Of a stretch of 64,000 bases of DNA, positions 32,075 through 40,905 are shown piece after piece; positions within the stretch are counted from its first letter, which is position 1, and each line of letters opens with the position of its first letter. Below the pieces are notes generated by a model. That model was given only the letters and a program-made list of their open reading frames with translations, was not told the DNA's origin and made no database searches. The DNA is from Burkholderiales bacterium (GTDB taxonomy: Bacteria; Pseudomonadota; Gammaproteobacteria; Burkholderiales; WYBJ01): assembly GCA_020848435.1 (NCBI GenBank), contig JADLAC010000009.1, positions 25,765-89,764 on the forward strand, written 5' to 3'. A program made the position numbers and the translations under genes.

Positions 32075-32089
32075 GACGGCGCCAGCGCG

Positions 32090-33358
32090 TCACCAGCGCG
32101 CGACGAACTCGCGCAGGCCAGCCGAGGCAGCGTAGACCGGAAAGTGCCCGCGCAGGAACAACTGCGCGCTGCGCTCGTAGGCGACCGAGGTCACGCGCAT
32201 CCCCGTGCTCGTGGACGTCGCGCCGATTCTCGCCCGCAGCACCCCGGCGGGATTTCGCATCGCCACGGTGCAAATGCCGTTCAGCTCGCCGATCGGCTCC
32301 AGCCCACGTGCGGCCGTATTCGCTACCGTTCCGGGCACGAGGCAGGCCACCGCGAGGCAGCAGCCGCCAGTCACCGCGAGCGAGCTATGCGGCGCCTGGG
32401 GCGTGAAGTAGCGCGCGTTGATATTGGCTTCGCCGTCGCAGCCGGAAACGAGGCATACCTTCGGCACCGTTTCGCTGTGCGCCAGGTCGTTGGCGCTCAT
32501 GAGCGCGCCGCCGCGGCGGCGAAGTCCCATCTTGAGCCCGGCCGCCACCCAGATCTCGCGCAGGCGCTCCTTGAGCTTGCTGTCCCGGGACAGCTCGTCG
32601 GGCGATTCGGTGCCGCTCTTGCCCATGTCCTCGGCACGCAGGATGACCATCGGTACGGCGACATCTACGCAGGAGACTTCCACGCCGCAGATCTGGTCGG
32701 CCGCGTGGCCGGTCGGCAGCAACTTGCCGGTCTTGGCACCCACCGGGTGGCGCAAAGTCAGCTCGACACCCGGAAAGCGGCCCATGACGCCCGGAATCTC
32801 GGTGTCGGGCGGAACGAATCCGGTTCCCCCCGGCGTTCGCACCGAAGCATCGGTGGTCACGCCGGTGTTGGTATTGAAGATGCGGACCACGGTGCGATCG
32901 GCGCTCGGCTTGACCAGGCCGGTATCGAGCGCGTACAGCGGCAAGGCGGCCGACATGTTGCCGCAGTTCACGCTCCAATCGACCGCCGATTTGTCGGCAG
33001 CGAGTTGCGCGAGCGTGCTCGCGATGTCGGCTTCCCCCGAGGTCGGTCGCGAGACGATGAACACCTTGTTGCTGGTAGGTGCGCCTCGCCCCAGTCCGGT
33101 CGTTTGCTTGTTGCCGCGGGACTCGCCGCACGCCGGCACGCCCATGATCGCGCGGATGAGCTCTTCCTTGAGGGCCTGGTCTTCGGGCAGGTGCTCGTGC
33201 CAAAGCACGATGCCGGTCGAGGTTCCGCCACGCATGTAATAAAGAGGAAACTCGGCGATGCCGCTGGCGCTACGCGGCAGGAAGCGATCGAGCTCGGGCG
33301 CAGGCAACTTTCCCGGTGAAGCTGGCAATGCGGGCGACAAGGACGCAAGCGAGCTCAT
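32090..33358 (-). CDS. PrpF/GalD-family isomerase (aconitate or oxalomesaconate type)
   Basis: A 422-residue protein of the diaminopimelate epimerase-fold PrpF family. Visible blocks are PLYYMRGGTSTGIVLWHEHLP with the family MRGGTSKG-like motif, ACGESRGNKQTTGLG, CGNMSAALPLYALD and RTPGGTGFVPPD, with GHAADQICGVEVS and GGCCLAVACLVPG further on. Members move double bonds in methylaconitate (PrpF) or 4-oxalomesaconate (GalD). No prpB/C/acnD or gallate genes are here, so the substrate is open. The start at 33358 has GGAGGAAA upstream; the frame is open 35 codons further without conservation. It follows rne on the same strand. Confidence 0.8.
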   Translation of the reverse strand: MSSLASLSPALPASPGKLPAPELDRFLPRSASGIAEFPLYYMRGGTSTGIVLWHEHLPEDQALKEELIRAIMGVPACGESRGNKQTTGLGRGAPTSNKVFIVSRPTSGEADIASTLAQLAADKSAVDWSVNCGNMSAALPLYALDTGLVKPSADRTVVRIFNTNTGVTTDASVRTPGGTGFVPPDTEIPGVMGRFPGVELTLRHPVGAKTGKLLPTGHAADQICGVEVSCVDVAVPMVILRAEDMGKSGTESPDELSRDSKLKERLREIWVAAGLKMGLRRRGGALMSANDLAHSETVPKVCLVSGCDGEANINARYFTPQAPHSSLAVTGGCCLAVACLVPGTVANTAARGLEPIGELNGICTVAMRNPAGVLRARIGATSTSTGMRVTSVAYERSAQLFLRGHFPVYAASAGLREFVARW

Positions 33359-33413
33359 GGTTTCCTCCGGAAGTGTGCAGCACAAGGCCATAGTATAACG
33401 GCCGGGCGTGCAT

Positions 33414-33434
33414 TCGGCGCTCGGCGAGCGCCGA
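33414..33434 (-). other. Strong hairpin between rne and the prpF-like gene
   Basis: TCGGCGCTC and GAGCGCCGA form a perfect 9-bp stem with a three-base loop. It lies 58 bases downstream of the rne stop. No U-tract follows, so it is more likely an mRNA 3' stabilising or pausing structure than a complete intrinsic terminator. Confidence 0.5.
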
Positions 33435-33491
33435 GCGCATGCGGCCGCGGAAGCGGCGCGCATGCTGTTACGCGAGACTGTCGAGCAACCG

Positions 33492-36338
33492 CTACTTGCG
33501 AGTCTCGATCTGGACCAGCGACTCCTCTGGCGCCGGCGCGGACGCGCTGTGCCGCCGCGCTCGCCGTGGGGCGAGTGGCGCTTCGCTTTCGGCGAGGACT
33601 TGGATCACGGGCGCGATCTTCTCCGGTGCCGTTTCGATCATCACCATTTCGGGCGGCAGCTCGTAGCGTACGGCAGGGGCGGGAGCGGGTGTCGCCCCGG
33701 TCTGCACCGGCCTCGATACGCCCGATCCACTATCCATGGCTGGCACTTCCTCGCGCTTGGCCGGCTTGGCGCCCTCGATTTCGAGCGGCTCACCGGTGCG
33801 GGTGGGGACGAGATCGACAGCGGCTTGCGGGGCGGGTGCCGCGTGCAGCGCCATTTCGGCCTGCGGCTCGACTCGCGCTGGCGCTTGGGCCGGCGTGCTC
33901 GTTTCGGTCACGCTCGCAACTGCGACCTGCGGTTCTGCTCGCGTTGGCACTTGCGCCGGCGTGTTCGTTTCTGTCACGCTTGCAACCGCCGGCTCCGTGT
34001 CGGCGTGCTCGCCAGGGCGAGCGGCCTCGGTAGCCTCCGCGGCAGGTCCCGCGACCGGACGTTGCCCTTCCGGCGCGCGCTGCTCGCCGCCGCGGTCCTG
34101 CCGGTCGCGCCGGCCGCGCCTGCGCCGGCCTCGGCCGCCCGGGCCGGCTTCGGTTGCCGCTGCCGCCGTCGTTTCCGCCATGGTGCCGGCTGCATCCGAC
34201 AGCCGCATCTCCTCCGCGGCCGGCTCAGAGCGCGCGCTCGGCTGTGGCCGTGCCACGGCATCGTCCTTGTCCCGTCGCGACGGGCGCCGCTCCTCGTGGC
34301 CGCGCCTGCCTTCGCCGCGTCGAGGTCGCCCGCTCTCGCGTCCGCTCTCACGTGCGCCCTCGCCGCGCGCGCGTTCCGGGCGTTCCCCATGCTCGCCGCG
34401 CCGGGGGCGCTCGGGGCGCTCTGAGCGCTCAGACCTCGTCTGATTCCCAGCACGTGAAACGGCGGTGGGCGCCGCCACCGGCGCGATCGGCTGTGGCGGC
34501 GTTTGCGCAACTTCGGCGATGGCCGTGCTTTGGGGTTGCGGCTCATCCCCGCGCTTGAACCAGCCGAAGATCTTGCGAATGATCGAAGGCCGATCTTCCT
34601 CCAGCGTGGTCACGGGCACGTGTGCGCTCGGCTGCTGCGGCTGCGGAATCGGGCCGTGGCGCTCCGGGGTGATGCCCTGGACCGCGGCCTGCGGCCGAGC
34701 GGGCTTGGGCTCGGCACCCGGAACCCGCACCGCTTCCTCTTCTTCGGGCATCTCCACCATCGTGTAGCTCAGCGGCGCCTCACCCATTTCGTTCGCCTCG
34801 TCGTGGCGTACGCGCGCGACGGTGTAATTCGGCGTTTCAATGTGGACGTTCGGAATCAGCATGATCGCGACCTTGAGCCGCGCCTCGACCACGTGGATGT
34901 CATTGCGCTTCTCGTTCAGGAGGAAGGTGGCGACATCCACGGGCACCTGGGCATGAACCGCCGCGGTGTTCTCCTTCATTGCTTCTTCCTGGATGATGCG
35001 CAGGACATGTAGCGCGGTCGATTCGATCGAGCGGATATGTCCCGTGCCGTGGCAGCGCGGGCAGGGCTGGTGGGCGGTTTCGCCCAGCGAGGGGCGCAAG
35101 CGCTGGCGCGAGAGCTCCATGAGCCCGAAACGCGAGATCTTGCCCATTTGCACCCGCGCGCGGTCGTAGTGCAACGCGTCTCGCAGCCGGTTCTCGACCT
35201 CGCGCTGGTTGCGCCCGCTTTCCATGTCGATGAAGTCGATGACGATGAGTCCGCCCATGTCGCGCAGGCGCAGTTGGCGGGCGATCTCATCGGCGGCTTC
35301 GACATTGGTGTTGAACGCTGTTTGCTCGATGTCGGTTCCGCGCGTGGCGCGGGCCGAGTTGACGTCGACGGACACCAGCGCCTCGGTGTGATCGATGACG
35401 ATGGCGCCACCCGAGGGCAGCGCGACCTGGCGCGAATACGCCGACTCGATCTGGTGCTCGATCTGGAAGCGCGAGAACAGCGGGATGTCGTCGCGGTAGA
35501 GCTTCACCCGGTTGACGTTTCCCGGCATGACCGCGGACATGAACGCCCGCGCCTGTTCGTAGATCTCCTCGGTATCGATCAGGATCTCGCCGATTTCCTG
35601 GTTGAAGTAGTCGCGCATCGCGCGAATGACGAGACTGCTTTCGAGGAAGATCAGGTACGGCGCCGGATTGTGCCGCTTACGTTCCTGGCCTTCGGGCGAG
35701 CGCGCGTCCGGCGATGCGTCCCCCGTTTCGTCGGTGTAGTGCGGCCGCGCCGCTTCCTCGATCGCATGCCACAGCTTGAGCAGGTAGTTGAGGTCCCAGG
35801 TGAGCTCCTCGGCGCTGCGCCCGATGGCGGCGGTGCGCGCGATGATGCTCATGCCTTGGGGAACCTCGAGCTTTTCGAGCGCGTCGCGCAGCTCGGTCCG
35901 GTCGTCGCCTTCGATGCGGCGCGACACGCCGCCCCCGCGGGGGTTGTTCGGCATGAGGACGAGGTAGCGTCCGGCCAGGCTGATGAAGGTCGTGAGCGCG
36001 GCGCCCTTGGTGCCGCGCTCGTCCTTGTCGACCTGGACCGTGAGCTCCTGGCCCTCGCGCAAGGCATCTTGGATGCGGGCGCGTCCGGGTTCGACTTCGG
36101 TGCTGAAATAACCGCGCGACACCTCCTTGAAGGGGAGGAAGCCGTGGCGCTCGGCGCCGTAATCGATGAAGGCCGCCTCGAGGCTGGGCTCGATGCGGGT
36201 GATGATGCCTTTATAGATGTTGCCCTTGCGTTGTTCCTTCGCGGATGATTCGATGTCGAGGTCGATGAGCCGCTGGCCATCGACGATCGCGACCCGCAGT
36301 TCTTCCTGCTGAGTCGCATTGAACAGCATACGTTTCAT
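33492..36338 (-). CDS. rne: Ribonuclease E
   Basis: RNase E is the main endonuclease of mRNA decay and rRNA/tRNA processing. The 948-residue protein has the S1 domain (about 35-125), the 5' sensor region, and a DNase I-like catalytic domain with D325 and D368 as predicted metal ligands ([22 protein letters not shown]). The Zn-link is CPRCHGTG (C426, C429). From about 530 the protein becomes a disordered, Arg/Glu/Pro-rich scaffold ([18 protein letters not shown]). It carries a 22-residue tandem repeat and a short conserved end. The ATG at 36338 gives [17 protein letters not shown], the family start. It is divergent from rluC. Confidence 0.96.
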   Translation of the reverse strand: MKRMLFNATQQEELRVAIVDGQRLIDLDIESSAKEQRKGNIYKGIITRIEPSLEAAFIDYGAERHGFLPFKEVSRGYFSTEVEPGRARIQDALREGQELTVQVDKDERGTKGAALTTFISLAGRYLVLMPNNPRGGGVSRRIEGDDRTELRDALEKLEVPQGMSIIARTAAIGRSAEELTWDLNYLLKLWHAIEEAARPHYTDETGDASPDARSPEGQERKRHNPAPYLIFLESSLVIRAMRDYFNQEIGEILIDTEEIYEQARAFMSAVMPGNVNRVKLYRDDIPLFSRFQIEHQIESAYSRQVALPSGGAIVIDHTEALVSVDVNSARATRGTDIEQTAFNTNVEAADEIARQLRLRDMGGLIVIDFIDMESGRNQREVENRLRDALHYDRARVQMGKISRFGLMELSRQRLRPSLGETAHQPCPRCHGTGHIRSIESTALHVLRIIQEEAMKENTAAVHAQVPVDVATFLLNEKRNDIHVVEARLKVAIMLIPNVHIETPNYTVARVRHDEANEMGEAPLSYTMVEMPEEEEAVRVPGAEPKPARPQAAVQGITPERHGPIPQPQQPSAHVPVTTLEEDRPSIIRKIFGWFKRGDEPQPQSTAIAEVAQTPPQPIAPVAAPTAVSRAGNQTRSERSERPERPRRGEHGERPERARGEGARESGRESGRPRRGEGRRGHEERRPSRRDKDDAVARPQPSARSEPAAEEMRLSDAAGTMAETTAAAATEAGPGGRGRRRRGRRDRQDRGGEQRAPEGQRPVAGPAAEATEAARPGEHADTEPAVASVTETNTPAQVPTRAEPQVAVASVTETSTPAQAPARVEPQAEMALHAAPAPQAAVDLVPTRTGEPLEIEGAKPAKREEVPAMDSGSGVSRPVQTGATPAPAPAVRYELPPEMVMIETAPEKIAPVIQVLAESEAPLAPRRARRHSASAPAPEESLVQIETRK
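33861..33992 (-). repeat. Tandem 66-bp repeat in the rne 3' region
   Basis: Two units (33861-33926 and 33927-33992) encode [20 protein letters not shown] and [20 protein letters not shown] in the disordered tail of RNase E. The DNA units differ at several third-codon positions, so the duplication is not very recent. Confidence 0.8.
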
Positions 36339-36456
36339 GGGATACCTGGCTCCCGCGCCCACAGCCCGGGAGGAGACCGAAAACGCCTTGTGCCGCCGAG
36401 TGCCGGCAAACGAACAATCAGGGGATCGGCGGCGTGAGCGTGGTTTCGGGCGTGAG

Positions 36457-36473
36457 GATCTCTACTGGAGATC
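36457..36473 (-). other. Hairpin in the rne leader
   Basis: GATCTC and GAGATC pair across a five-base loop (TACTG on the forward strand). Confidence 0.5.
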
Positions 36474-36495
36474 GGACTCGATCGGTCTGCCATTG

Positions 36496-36524
36496 GAATC
36501 CTGCGCGTATCGATGGCAGGATTC
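36496..36524 (-). other. Perfect 9-bp hairpin in the rne leader
   Basis: GAATCCTGC (36496-36504) pairs exactly with GCAGGATTC (36516-36524) across 11 bases. It is the strongest structure in the leader. Confidence 0.6.
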
Positions 36525-36774
36525 GGGATACCTTGCGTCAGGGCGCGTTCTATACTCTTGGCTGCCGCTACTTCCGGGTGAGCGGACTTAACCCGATGTT
36601 ACGGGCGGGCGAGAACAGCAGTTTCCTCGATGGCGTTTCCATGGCTTCACGATCACCCAACGCCACGACTGATCACGCGGGATCGCCGAGGAAGATTCTC
36701 CAGCGGCCGATTTCCCCGAGCCCGCCCGCCTGCCTAGGCCCGGTCGCTACCGGCGCCATGCTGGAGGCACTGAC

Positions 36775-36803
36775 AGTATATGCAACATGAAGGCTTTAAG
36801 CAA
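36775..36803 (-). promoter_or_regulatory. Promoter candidate for rne
   Basis: On the reverse strand TTGCTT (36803-36798) and TATACT (36780-36775) are 17 bases apart. The -10 is good and the -35 moderate. The element overlaps the first codons of the divergent rluC gene, so rne and rluC transcription may compete. Confidence 0.45.
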
Positions 36804-37746
36804 AGATTCGGCCACCTGGATGGACGCCGACGACAACTGCGCCGGGCAGCGCATAGACAATCTGCTCGCCCGCCTGCTGAAGGGTGTACCGCGCCGGCAT
36901 ATCTACCGCTTGCTGCGAACGGGACAGGTGCGGGTCAATAGCGCGCGGGTGGACGCGACTTACCGCATCCGATCCGCGGATCGCATCCGCATTCCGCCCG
37001 TACGTACCGCGAGCCGCAATGCCGAGGCGCCGAACGGACCCTCGGAGCGCCTCGAAGCGCGCATACTGTTCGAGGACGAAAGCATGCTCGTGCTCGACAA
37101 GCCCGCCGGAATGGCGGTACATGGCGGCAGCGGCATATCCCGCGGCATCATCGAGGCGATGCGCCACTCGCGGCCCAAGCTGCGCTTCCTGGAGCTCGCG
37201 CATCGGCTAGACCGTGACACCTCGGGGGTGCTGCTGCTCGCCAAGAAGCGCGCGGCCCTGGTCGGGTTGCACGCGGCGATGCGCTCGGGCAGGGTGCGGA
37301 AGCTCTACACCGTGCTCATGCTCGGGCGTGCCAAGCTGGGGAGCCATGAGGTCGATGCGCCGCTCGCGAAATACCTGTTGCCCGGAGGCGACCGGCGCGT
37401 CAGGGTTGCGCGCGACGGCCTAGCCGCGCGCACCATCTTCACAGGGCTGCGGCACATCGGTACCTTCACCCTCGCCGAGGCCGAGCTGCTCACCGGGCGT
37501 ACCCACCAGATTCGGGTGCACAGCGCGTCCCTGGGTCATCCGATCGCCGGCGACGACAAATACGGCGACTTCGCGGCGAACAAGGCCTTGGCGCGATCAG
37601 GGCTCAAGCGGCTCTTCCTGCACGCCGGTCGCGTTGTTCTCGAGCACCCAGTCTCGGCAGTGAGATTGGACCTGCGCAGCCCCTTGGCAGCGGATCTGGC
37701 GAGCTTTCTCGAACGACTCGAAGCCGAGCGCGGCGGCGTATCCTGA
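36787..37746 (+). CDS. rluC: 23S rRNA pseudouridine synthase RluC
   Basis: RluC makes pseudouridines at positions 955, 2504 and 2580 of 23S rRNA in E. coli. The 319-residue protein has an N-terminal S4 domain (about 20-75, QRIDNLLARLLKGVPRRHIY). The catalytic domain has ILFEDESMLVLDKPAGMAVH, HRLDRDTSGVLLLAK with catalytic Asp142, and LLTGRTHQIRVH. RluC rather than RluD is favoured by the divergent rne neighbour, as in E. coli. It starts a plus-strand run with the HAD gene two bases downstream. Confidence 0.93.
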   Translation: MKALSKDSATWMDADDNCAGQRIDNLLARLLKGVPRRHIYRLLRTGQVRVNSARVDATYRIRSADRIRIPPVRTASRNAEAPNGPSERLEARILFEDESMLVLDKPAGMAVHGGSGISRGIIEAMRHSRPKLRFLELAHRLDRDTSGVLLLAKKRAALVGLHAAMRSGRVRKLYTVLMLGRAKLGSHEVDAPLAKYLLPGGDRRVRVARDGLAARTIFTGLRHIGTFTLAEAELLTGRTHQIRVHSASLGHPIAGDDKYGDFAANKALARSGLKRLFLHAGRVVLEHPVSAVRLDLRSPLAADLASFLERLEAERGGVS

Positions 37747-37747
37747 C

Positions 37748-38404
37748 ATGCCCGAGCGCTTTCCGCTGTTGGTGTTCGACTGGGATGGCACGCTGGTGGA
37801 TTCGGCACAGGCTATCGCGGAGGCCCTCCAGGGCGCCTGTCTGGACGTGGGCCTGCCCCGGCCGAGCGACGAGCGCGCGCGGCATATCATCGGGCTCGGG
37901 CTCAAAGACGCATTGCGCTACGCGGTGCCGGAGGCGGCGGAGAGCGACTACCCCAGGCTGGTGGAACGCTATCGCGTGCACTTCCTGTTGCGCGACCCCG
38001 GGACGCGACTCTTTCCCGGGGTGGTGGAGGGTTTGGAGGCACTGTGCCAGGCAGGCCATCTGTTGGCCATTGCCACGGGGAAGAGCCGGCGCGGCCTCGA
38101 ACGTGCGCTCGACCAGATGCACCTGCGGCGGTTCTTTACCGCCAGCCGCTGCGGCGACGAAGGCCACACCAAGCCTCATCCGGGGATGTTGCAGGCGGTC
38201 ATGGACGAGCTTGCCATGCCGGCAAGCGAGACGCTGATGATCGGCGATACCACCCACGATCTGCAGATGGCGTTCAATGCCGGCGTGCGCTGTGTCGGCG
38301 TCGCCTACGGCGCGCACCCGAAACCGCAGCTCATGTCCATCGAGCCCGAGGCCTGCTTCGACAGCGCGGCCGAGCTATTCTCTTGGCTGCGCGAGAACGC
38401 TTGA
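37748..38404 (+). CDS. HAD-superfamily phosphatase, phosphoglycolate phosphatase-like
   Basis: A 218-residue HAD hydrolase. It shows motif I VFDWDGTLVDSAQAI (nucleophile Asp), a helical cap domain (about 18-85), motif II near AIATGKSRRGL, the Lys motif in HTKPHPGML and motif IV in IGDTTHDLQMAFNAGV. Relatives in the Gph/CbbZ group hydrolyse 2-phosphoglycolate or other small phosphoesters, and the real substrate is not evident. It follows rluC by one base, a common pairing in betaproteobacteria, and probably shares its transcript with sppA downstream. Confidence 0.88.
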   Translation: MPERFPLLVFDWDGTLVDSAQAIAEALQGACLDVGLPRPSDERARHIIGLGLKDALRYAVPEAAESDYPRLVERYRVHFLLRDPGTRLFPGVVEGLEALCQAGHLLAIATGKSRRGLERALDQMHLRRFFTASRCGDEGHTKPHPGMLQAVMDELAMPASETLMIGDTTHDLQMAFNAGVRCVGVAYGAHPKPQLMSIEPEACFDSAAELFSWLRENA

Positions 38405-38500
38405 GGCCACAGCCGATCGCACGGATGTGGCGAAGCGGTATACTGCACGGCTTCTCGGCCGTCACGTGCGAGCCGCTTCGCGCTCTCGCCGTCTTCACTC

Positions 38501-39475
38501 ATGCCACAGGATTCCTTGCGTAACGATGCTCCCGCCTCCCCGGGATGGGAGCGCAGCGTGTTGGAGAAAGTCGCGCTGGCTTCGCTGCAAGAGCAGCGGC
38601 GCGCCCGTCGCTGGGGGATTTTCTTCAAGCTGCTCGGATTCATCTATCTGTTCGCGCTGCTGTTCGTCGCGCTCGGATGGCTCGGCAAGCGCGACGGGGT
38701 CTCACCCGCCAAACATACGGCGGTGGTCGAAATCCGCGGCGTGATCGCGCCCGATCATCCCGGGGCGGCGGACAACATCACCACCGGCCTGCAAGAAGCG
38801 TTCAAGGACAAGAACACCCAGGGCGTGGTGCTGAGGATCAACAGTCCGGGCGGCAGCCCGGTGCAGGCGGGACAGATCAACGACGAAATCCGGCGTCTTC
38901 GCGCCAAGTACCCCAACACGCCGCTGTATGCGGTGGTCGAGGATATCTGCGCCTCCGGCGGATACTACGTTGCGGCAGCGACCGACAAGATCTTCGTCAA
39001 CGAATCGAGCATCGTCGGCTCGATCGGCGTGCTCATGGATGGATTCGGTTTCTCGTCCGTGCTCGACAAGCTCGGGGTCGAGCGCAGGCTCATGACGGCC
39101 GGCGAGAACAAGGGCTTCCTCGATCCCTTCCTGCCGCTCGACCCGCAACAGCGCCAGCATGCGCAGAACATGCTCGATGCGATCCACACGCAATTCATCA
39201 AGGTCGTGAGGGAAGGACGCGGCGAGCGGTTGAAGGACGTGCCGGAGCTGTTCACCGGTCTCATGTGGACCGGGCAGAAGAGCATCGATCTCGGTCTCGC
39301 GGATGCGCTCGGCAGCGTCGAGTACGTCGCCCGCGAGATCATCAAGGCCGAAGACCTGGTGGATTACACCCCGCGCGAGAATATCGCGGAGCGCGTCGCC
39401 AAGCGCTTCGGCGCCGCGATGGCCGAGACGCTGCTGCGCGCGGGCGCGGCGTCCGGCGGAATCACTCTTCGTTGA
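38501..39475 (+). CDS. sppA: Signal peptide peptidase SppA, short form
   Basis: A membrane-anchored S49-family serine protease that digests cleaved signal peptides. The 324-residue protein has a cytoplasmic N terminus, one transmembrane helix (about 40-60, IFFKLLGFIYLFALLFVALG) and then the protease domain. The domain has INSPGGSPVQAG, the nucleophile S152 in EDICASGGYYVA, and the general base K204 in TAGENKGFLDP. The single S49 domain marks the short form rather than the 67-kDa double-domain E. coli SppA. It ends 14 bases inside the convergent methyltransferase gene. Confidence 0.92.
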   Translation: MPQDSLRNDAPASPGWERSVLEKVALASLQEQRRARRWGIFFKLLGFIYLFALLFVALGWLGKRDGVSPAKHTAVVEIRGVIAPDHPGAADNITTGLQEAFKDKNTQGVVLRINSPGGSPVQAGQINDEIRRLRAKYPNTPLYAVVEDICASGGYYVAAATDKIFVNESSIVGSIGVLMDGFGFSSVLDKLGVERRLMTAGENKGFLDPFLPLDPQQRQHAQNMLDAIHTQFIKVVREGRGERLKDVPELFTGLMWTGQKSIDLGLADALGSVEYVAREIIKAEDLVDYTPRENIAERVAKRFGAAMAETLLRAGAASGGITLR

Positions 39476-40253
39476 GATCCGCCAGAGCAAACAATCGGCC
39501 GAGCGGCGTTTGCGCATTCTTCTCGACCAGCGCGTCGCCGGTTGCACCCGCGCTCAAGAGAAACACCGCGGGCCTGCGATCCAGGTCCGGTAGCGTCCGC
39601 CTGCGCCATTGCCCGATCGTGCGCGTGGCCACGAGCTGACTCGGCAGCGTCAAGTCGGCCGCGAGGCATAAAAGGCAGGATGCGGAGCACGCGTGAATTA
39701 TGGCCGCCAGCATGCGGTTGTTGCGGTAGGGTGTCTCGATAAAGATCTGCGTCTCGTCGCGCGCTCTCGAGCGCTGTTCGAGCGCCGCCAAAGCGCGGGT
39801 CCGCTCCCGTACTTCGATCGGCAAATAGCCGTGGAACGCGAAGCGCTGGCCGTTGAGACCGGACCCCATCAAGGCCAAGACGATGGATGAGGGCCCGACC
39901 AGAGGCATCACGGCGATGCCGGCGGCATGGGCGTGGCGCACCAGGCTCGCGCCCGGGTCGGCGATACCTGGGCAGCCCGCATCGGACAGCAGGCCCATAT
40001 CGCTTCCTGCCAGCGCGGGCGCGAGGATCTCCGGCAGGAGAGTGTCGGGGCTGTGCTCGTCGAGCACGTGGAACCGAATTCGACGCTGCGACAGCGCCAC
40101 GCCCGCGGCCAGGAGAAATCGGCGCGCCTGCTTGGGCGTTTCGACGATCAATTGATCGAGCCGCCACAAGACCGCGAGCGTCGCCGCCGGAATGGTCTCG
40201 ATCGAGGCCGCTTCGCCCAAGGTGGATGGAATCACATACAGCGTGCCGCGCAT
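39462..40253 (-). CDS. RsmI-like tetrapyrrole-methylase-fold SAM methyltransferase
   Basis: A 263-residue protein with the tetrapyrrole-methylase fold. Visible are LYVIPSTLGEAASI, a LLSDAGCPGIADPG loop in place of the RsmI SDAGTPLISDPG, PLVGPSSIVLALMGSGL and FIETPYRNNRML. RsmI 2'-O-methylates C1402 of 16S rRNA. This protein is a related but distinct branch often found next to maf in betaproteobacteria, and its target is uncertain. It is co-directional with maf (12-base gap) and tail-to-tail with sppA. Confidence 0.82.
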   Translation of the reverse strand: MRGTLYVIPSTLGEAASIETIPAATLAVLWRLDQLIVETPKQARRFLLAAGVALSQRRIRFHVLDEHSPDTLLPEILAPALAGSDMGLLSDAGCPGIADPGASLVRHAHAAGIAVMPLVGPSSIVLALMGSGLNGQRFAFHGYLPIEVRERTRALAALEQRSRARDETQIFIETPYRNNRMLAAIIHACSASCLLCLAADLTLPSQLVATRTIGQWRRRTLPDLDRRPAVFLLSAGATGDALVEKNAQTPLGRLFALADLNEE

Positions 40254-40265
40254 GCGAAGCCCGGG

Positions 40266-40862
40266 CTAGAGTACCGGCAGCCCTTCGGCTGCCAGCAGAT
40301 CGACCAATGCGATCAAGGGCAGGCCCAGCAGCGCGCTCGGATCGTCGCTGCGCACGCGTTCCACCAGCGCGATGCCGAGGCTTTCTATCTTGGCGCTGCC
40401 CGCGCAGTCGTACGGCTGGTCGAGCCGCAGGTACGCGTCGATCATTTCCGGATCGAGGGCGCGGAATCGAACCTCCGTCGGTACGATCGCATGGCGTTCG
40501 CGCTGCGTTCGGGTGTTGTAGACGCAGACCGCGGTATGAAAGACGACCGTTTGGCCGCTCATGCGGGTGAGCTGTGCCAGCGCGTCGGCATGGTCGGCCG
40601 GCTTGCTGAAGGCACTCAGGTCATCGAGGGTCGCGACCTGGTCGGAACCGATCACGAGCGCGCCCGCATGGCGCCGCGCCACCGCGCAGGCCTTCTCGCG
40701 CGCCAAGCGCTCGGCGAGGGCGCGCGGGCGTTCGCCCTCTCGTGGCGTCTCGTCGATGGCGGGAGGACAGACCGAGTAGGCCAGCCGCAACTGGTCCAGC
40801 AGCGCCCGCCGATAGCGCGAAGCGGACGCCAGCACGAGCTTGGGGCCATCGGAAAAGATCAT
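40266..40862 (-). CDS. Maf/YceF-type nucleotide pyrophosphatase
   Basis: A 198-residue Maf protein with KLVLASASRYRRALLDQL, the PAIDETPREGE block, LVIGSDQVATLDD and YLRLDQPYDCAGSAKIESLG. Maf proteins hydrolyse nucleoside triphosphates to monophosphates. The YceF branch prefers m7GTP, and the divergent yceD-rpmF-plsX neighbour supports that branch. A GTG at 40874 would add four residues but would overlap the -35 box of the divergent yceD promoter. Neither start has a clear Shine-Dalgarno site. Confidence 0.9.
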   Translation of the reverse strand: MIFSDGPKLVLASASRYRRALLDQLRLAYSVCPPAIDETPREGERPRALAERLAREKACAVARRHAGALVIGSDQVATLDDLSAFSKPADHADALAQLTRMSGQTVVFHTAVCVYNTRTQRERHAIVPTEVRFRALDPEMIDAYLRLDQPYDCAGSAKIESLGIALVERVRSDDPSALLGLPLIALVDLLAAEGLPVL

Positions 40863-40867
40863 GATTT

Positions 40868-40896
40868 TTGACACGAAATGGTGAAAATAATATCAT
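40868..40896 (+). promoter_or_regulatory. Near-consensus sigma-70 promoter for yceD-rpmF-plsX-fab
   Basis: TTGACA (40868-40873) and TATCAT (40891-40896) are separated by exactly 17 AT-rich bases. Predicted start of transcription is about 40903, only some three bases before the yceD ATG at 40906. On the other strand TATTAT (40892-40887) is a possible -10 for maf, so divergent promoters may overlap. Confidence 0.75.
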
Positions 40897-40905
40897 CGCC
40901 CGCTT

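Larger units (their letters stand above)
36339..36774 (-). promoter_or_regulatory. Long 5' leader of rne
   Basis: About 430 bases separate the predicted rne transcription start from its ATG, with no gene inside. E. coli rne has a 361-base leader that RNase E itself cuts to control its own level. This leader has a similar size, position and divergent rluC neighbour. It contains two perfect hairpins, at 36457-36473 and 36496-36524. Autoregulation is inferred from this similarity. Confidence 0.5.
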
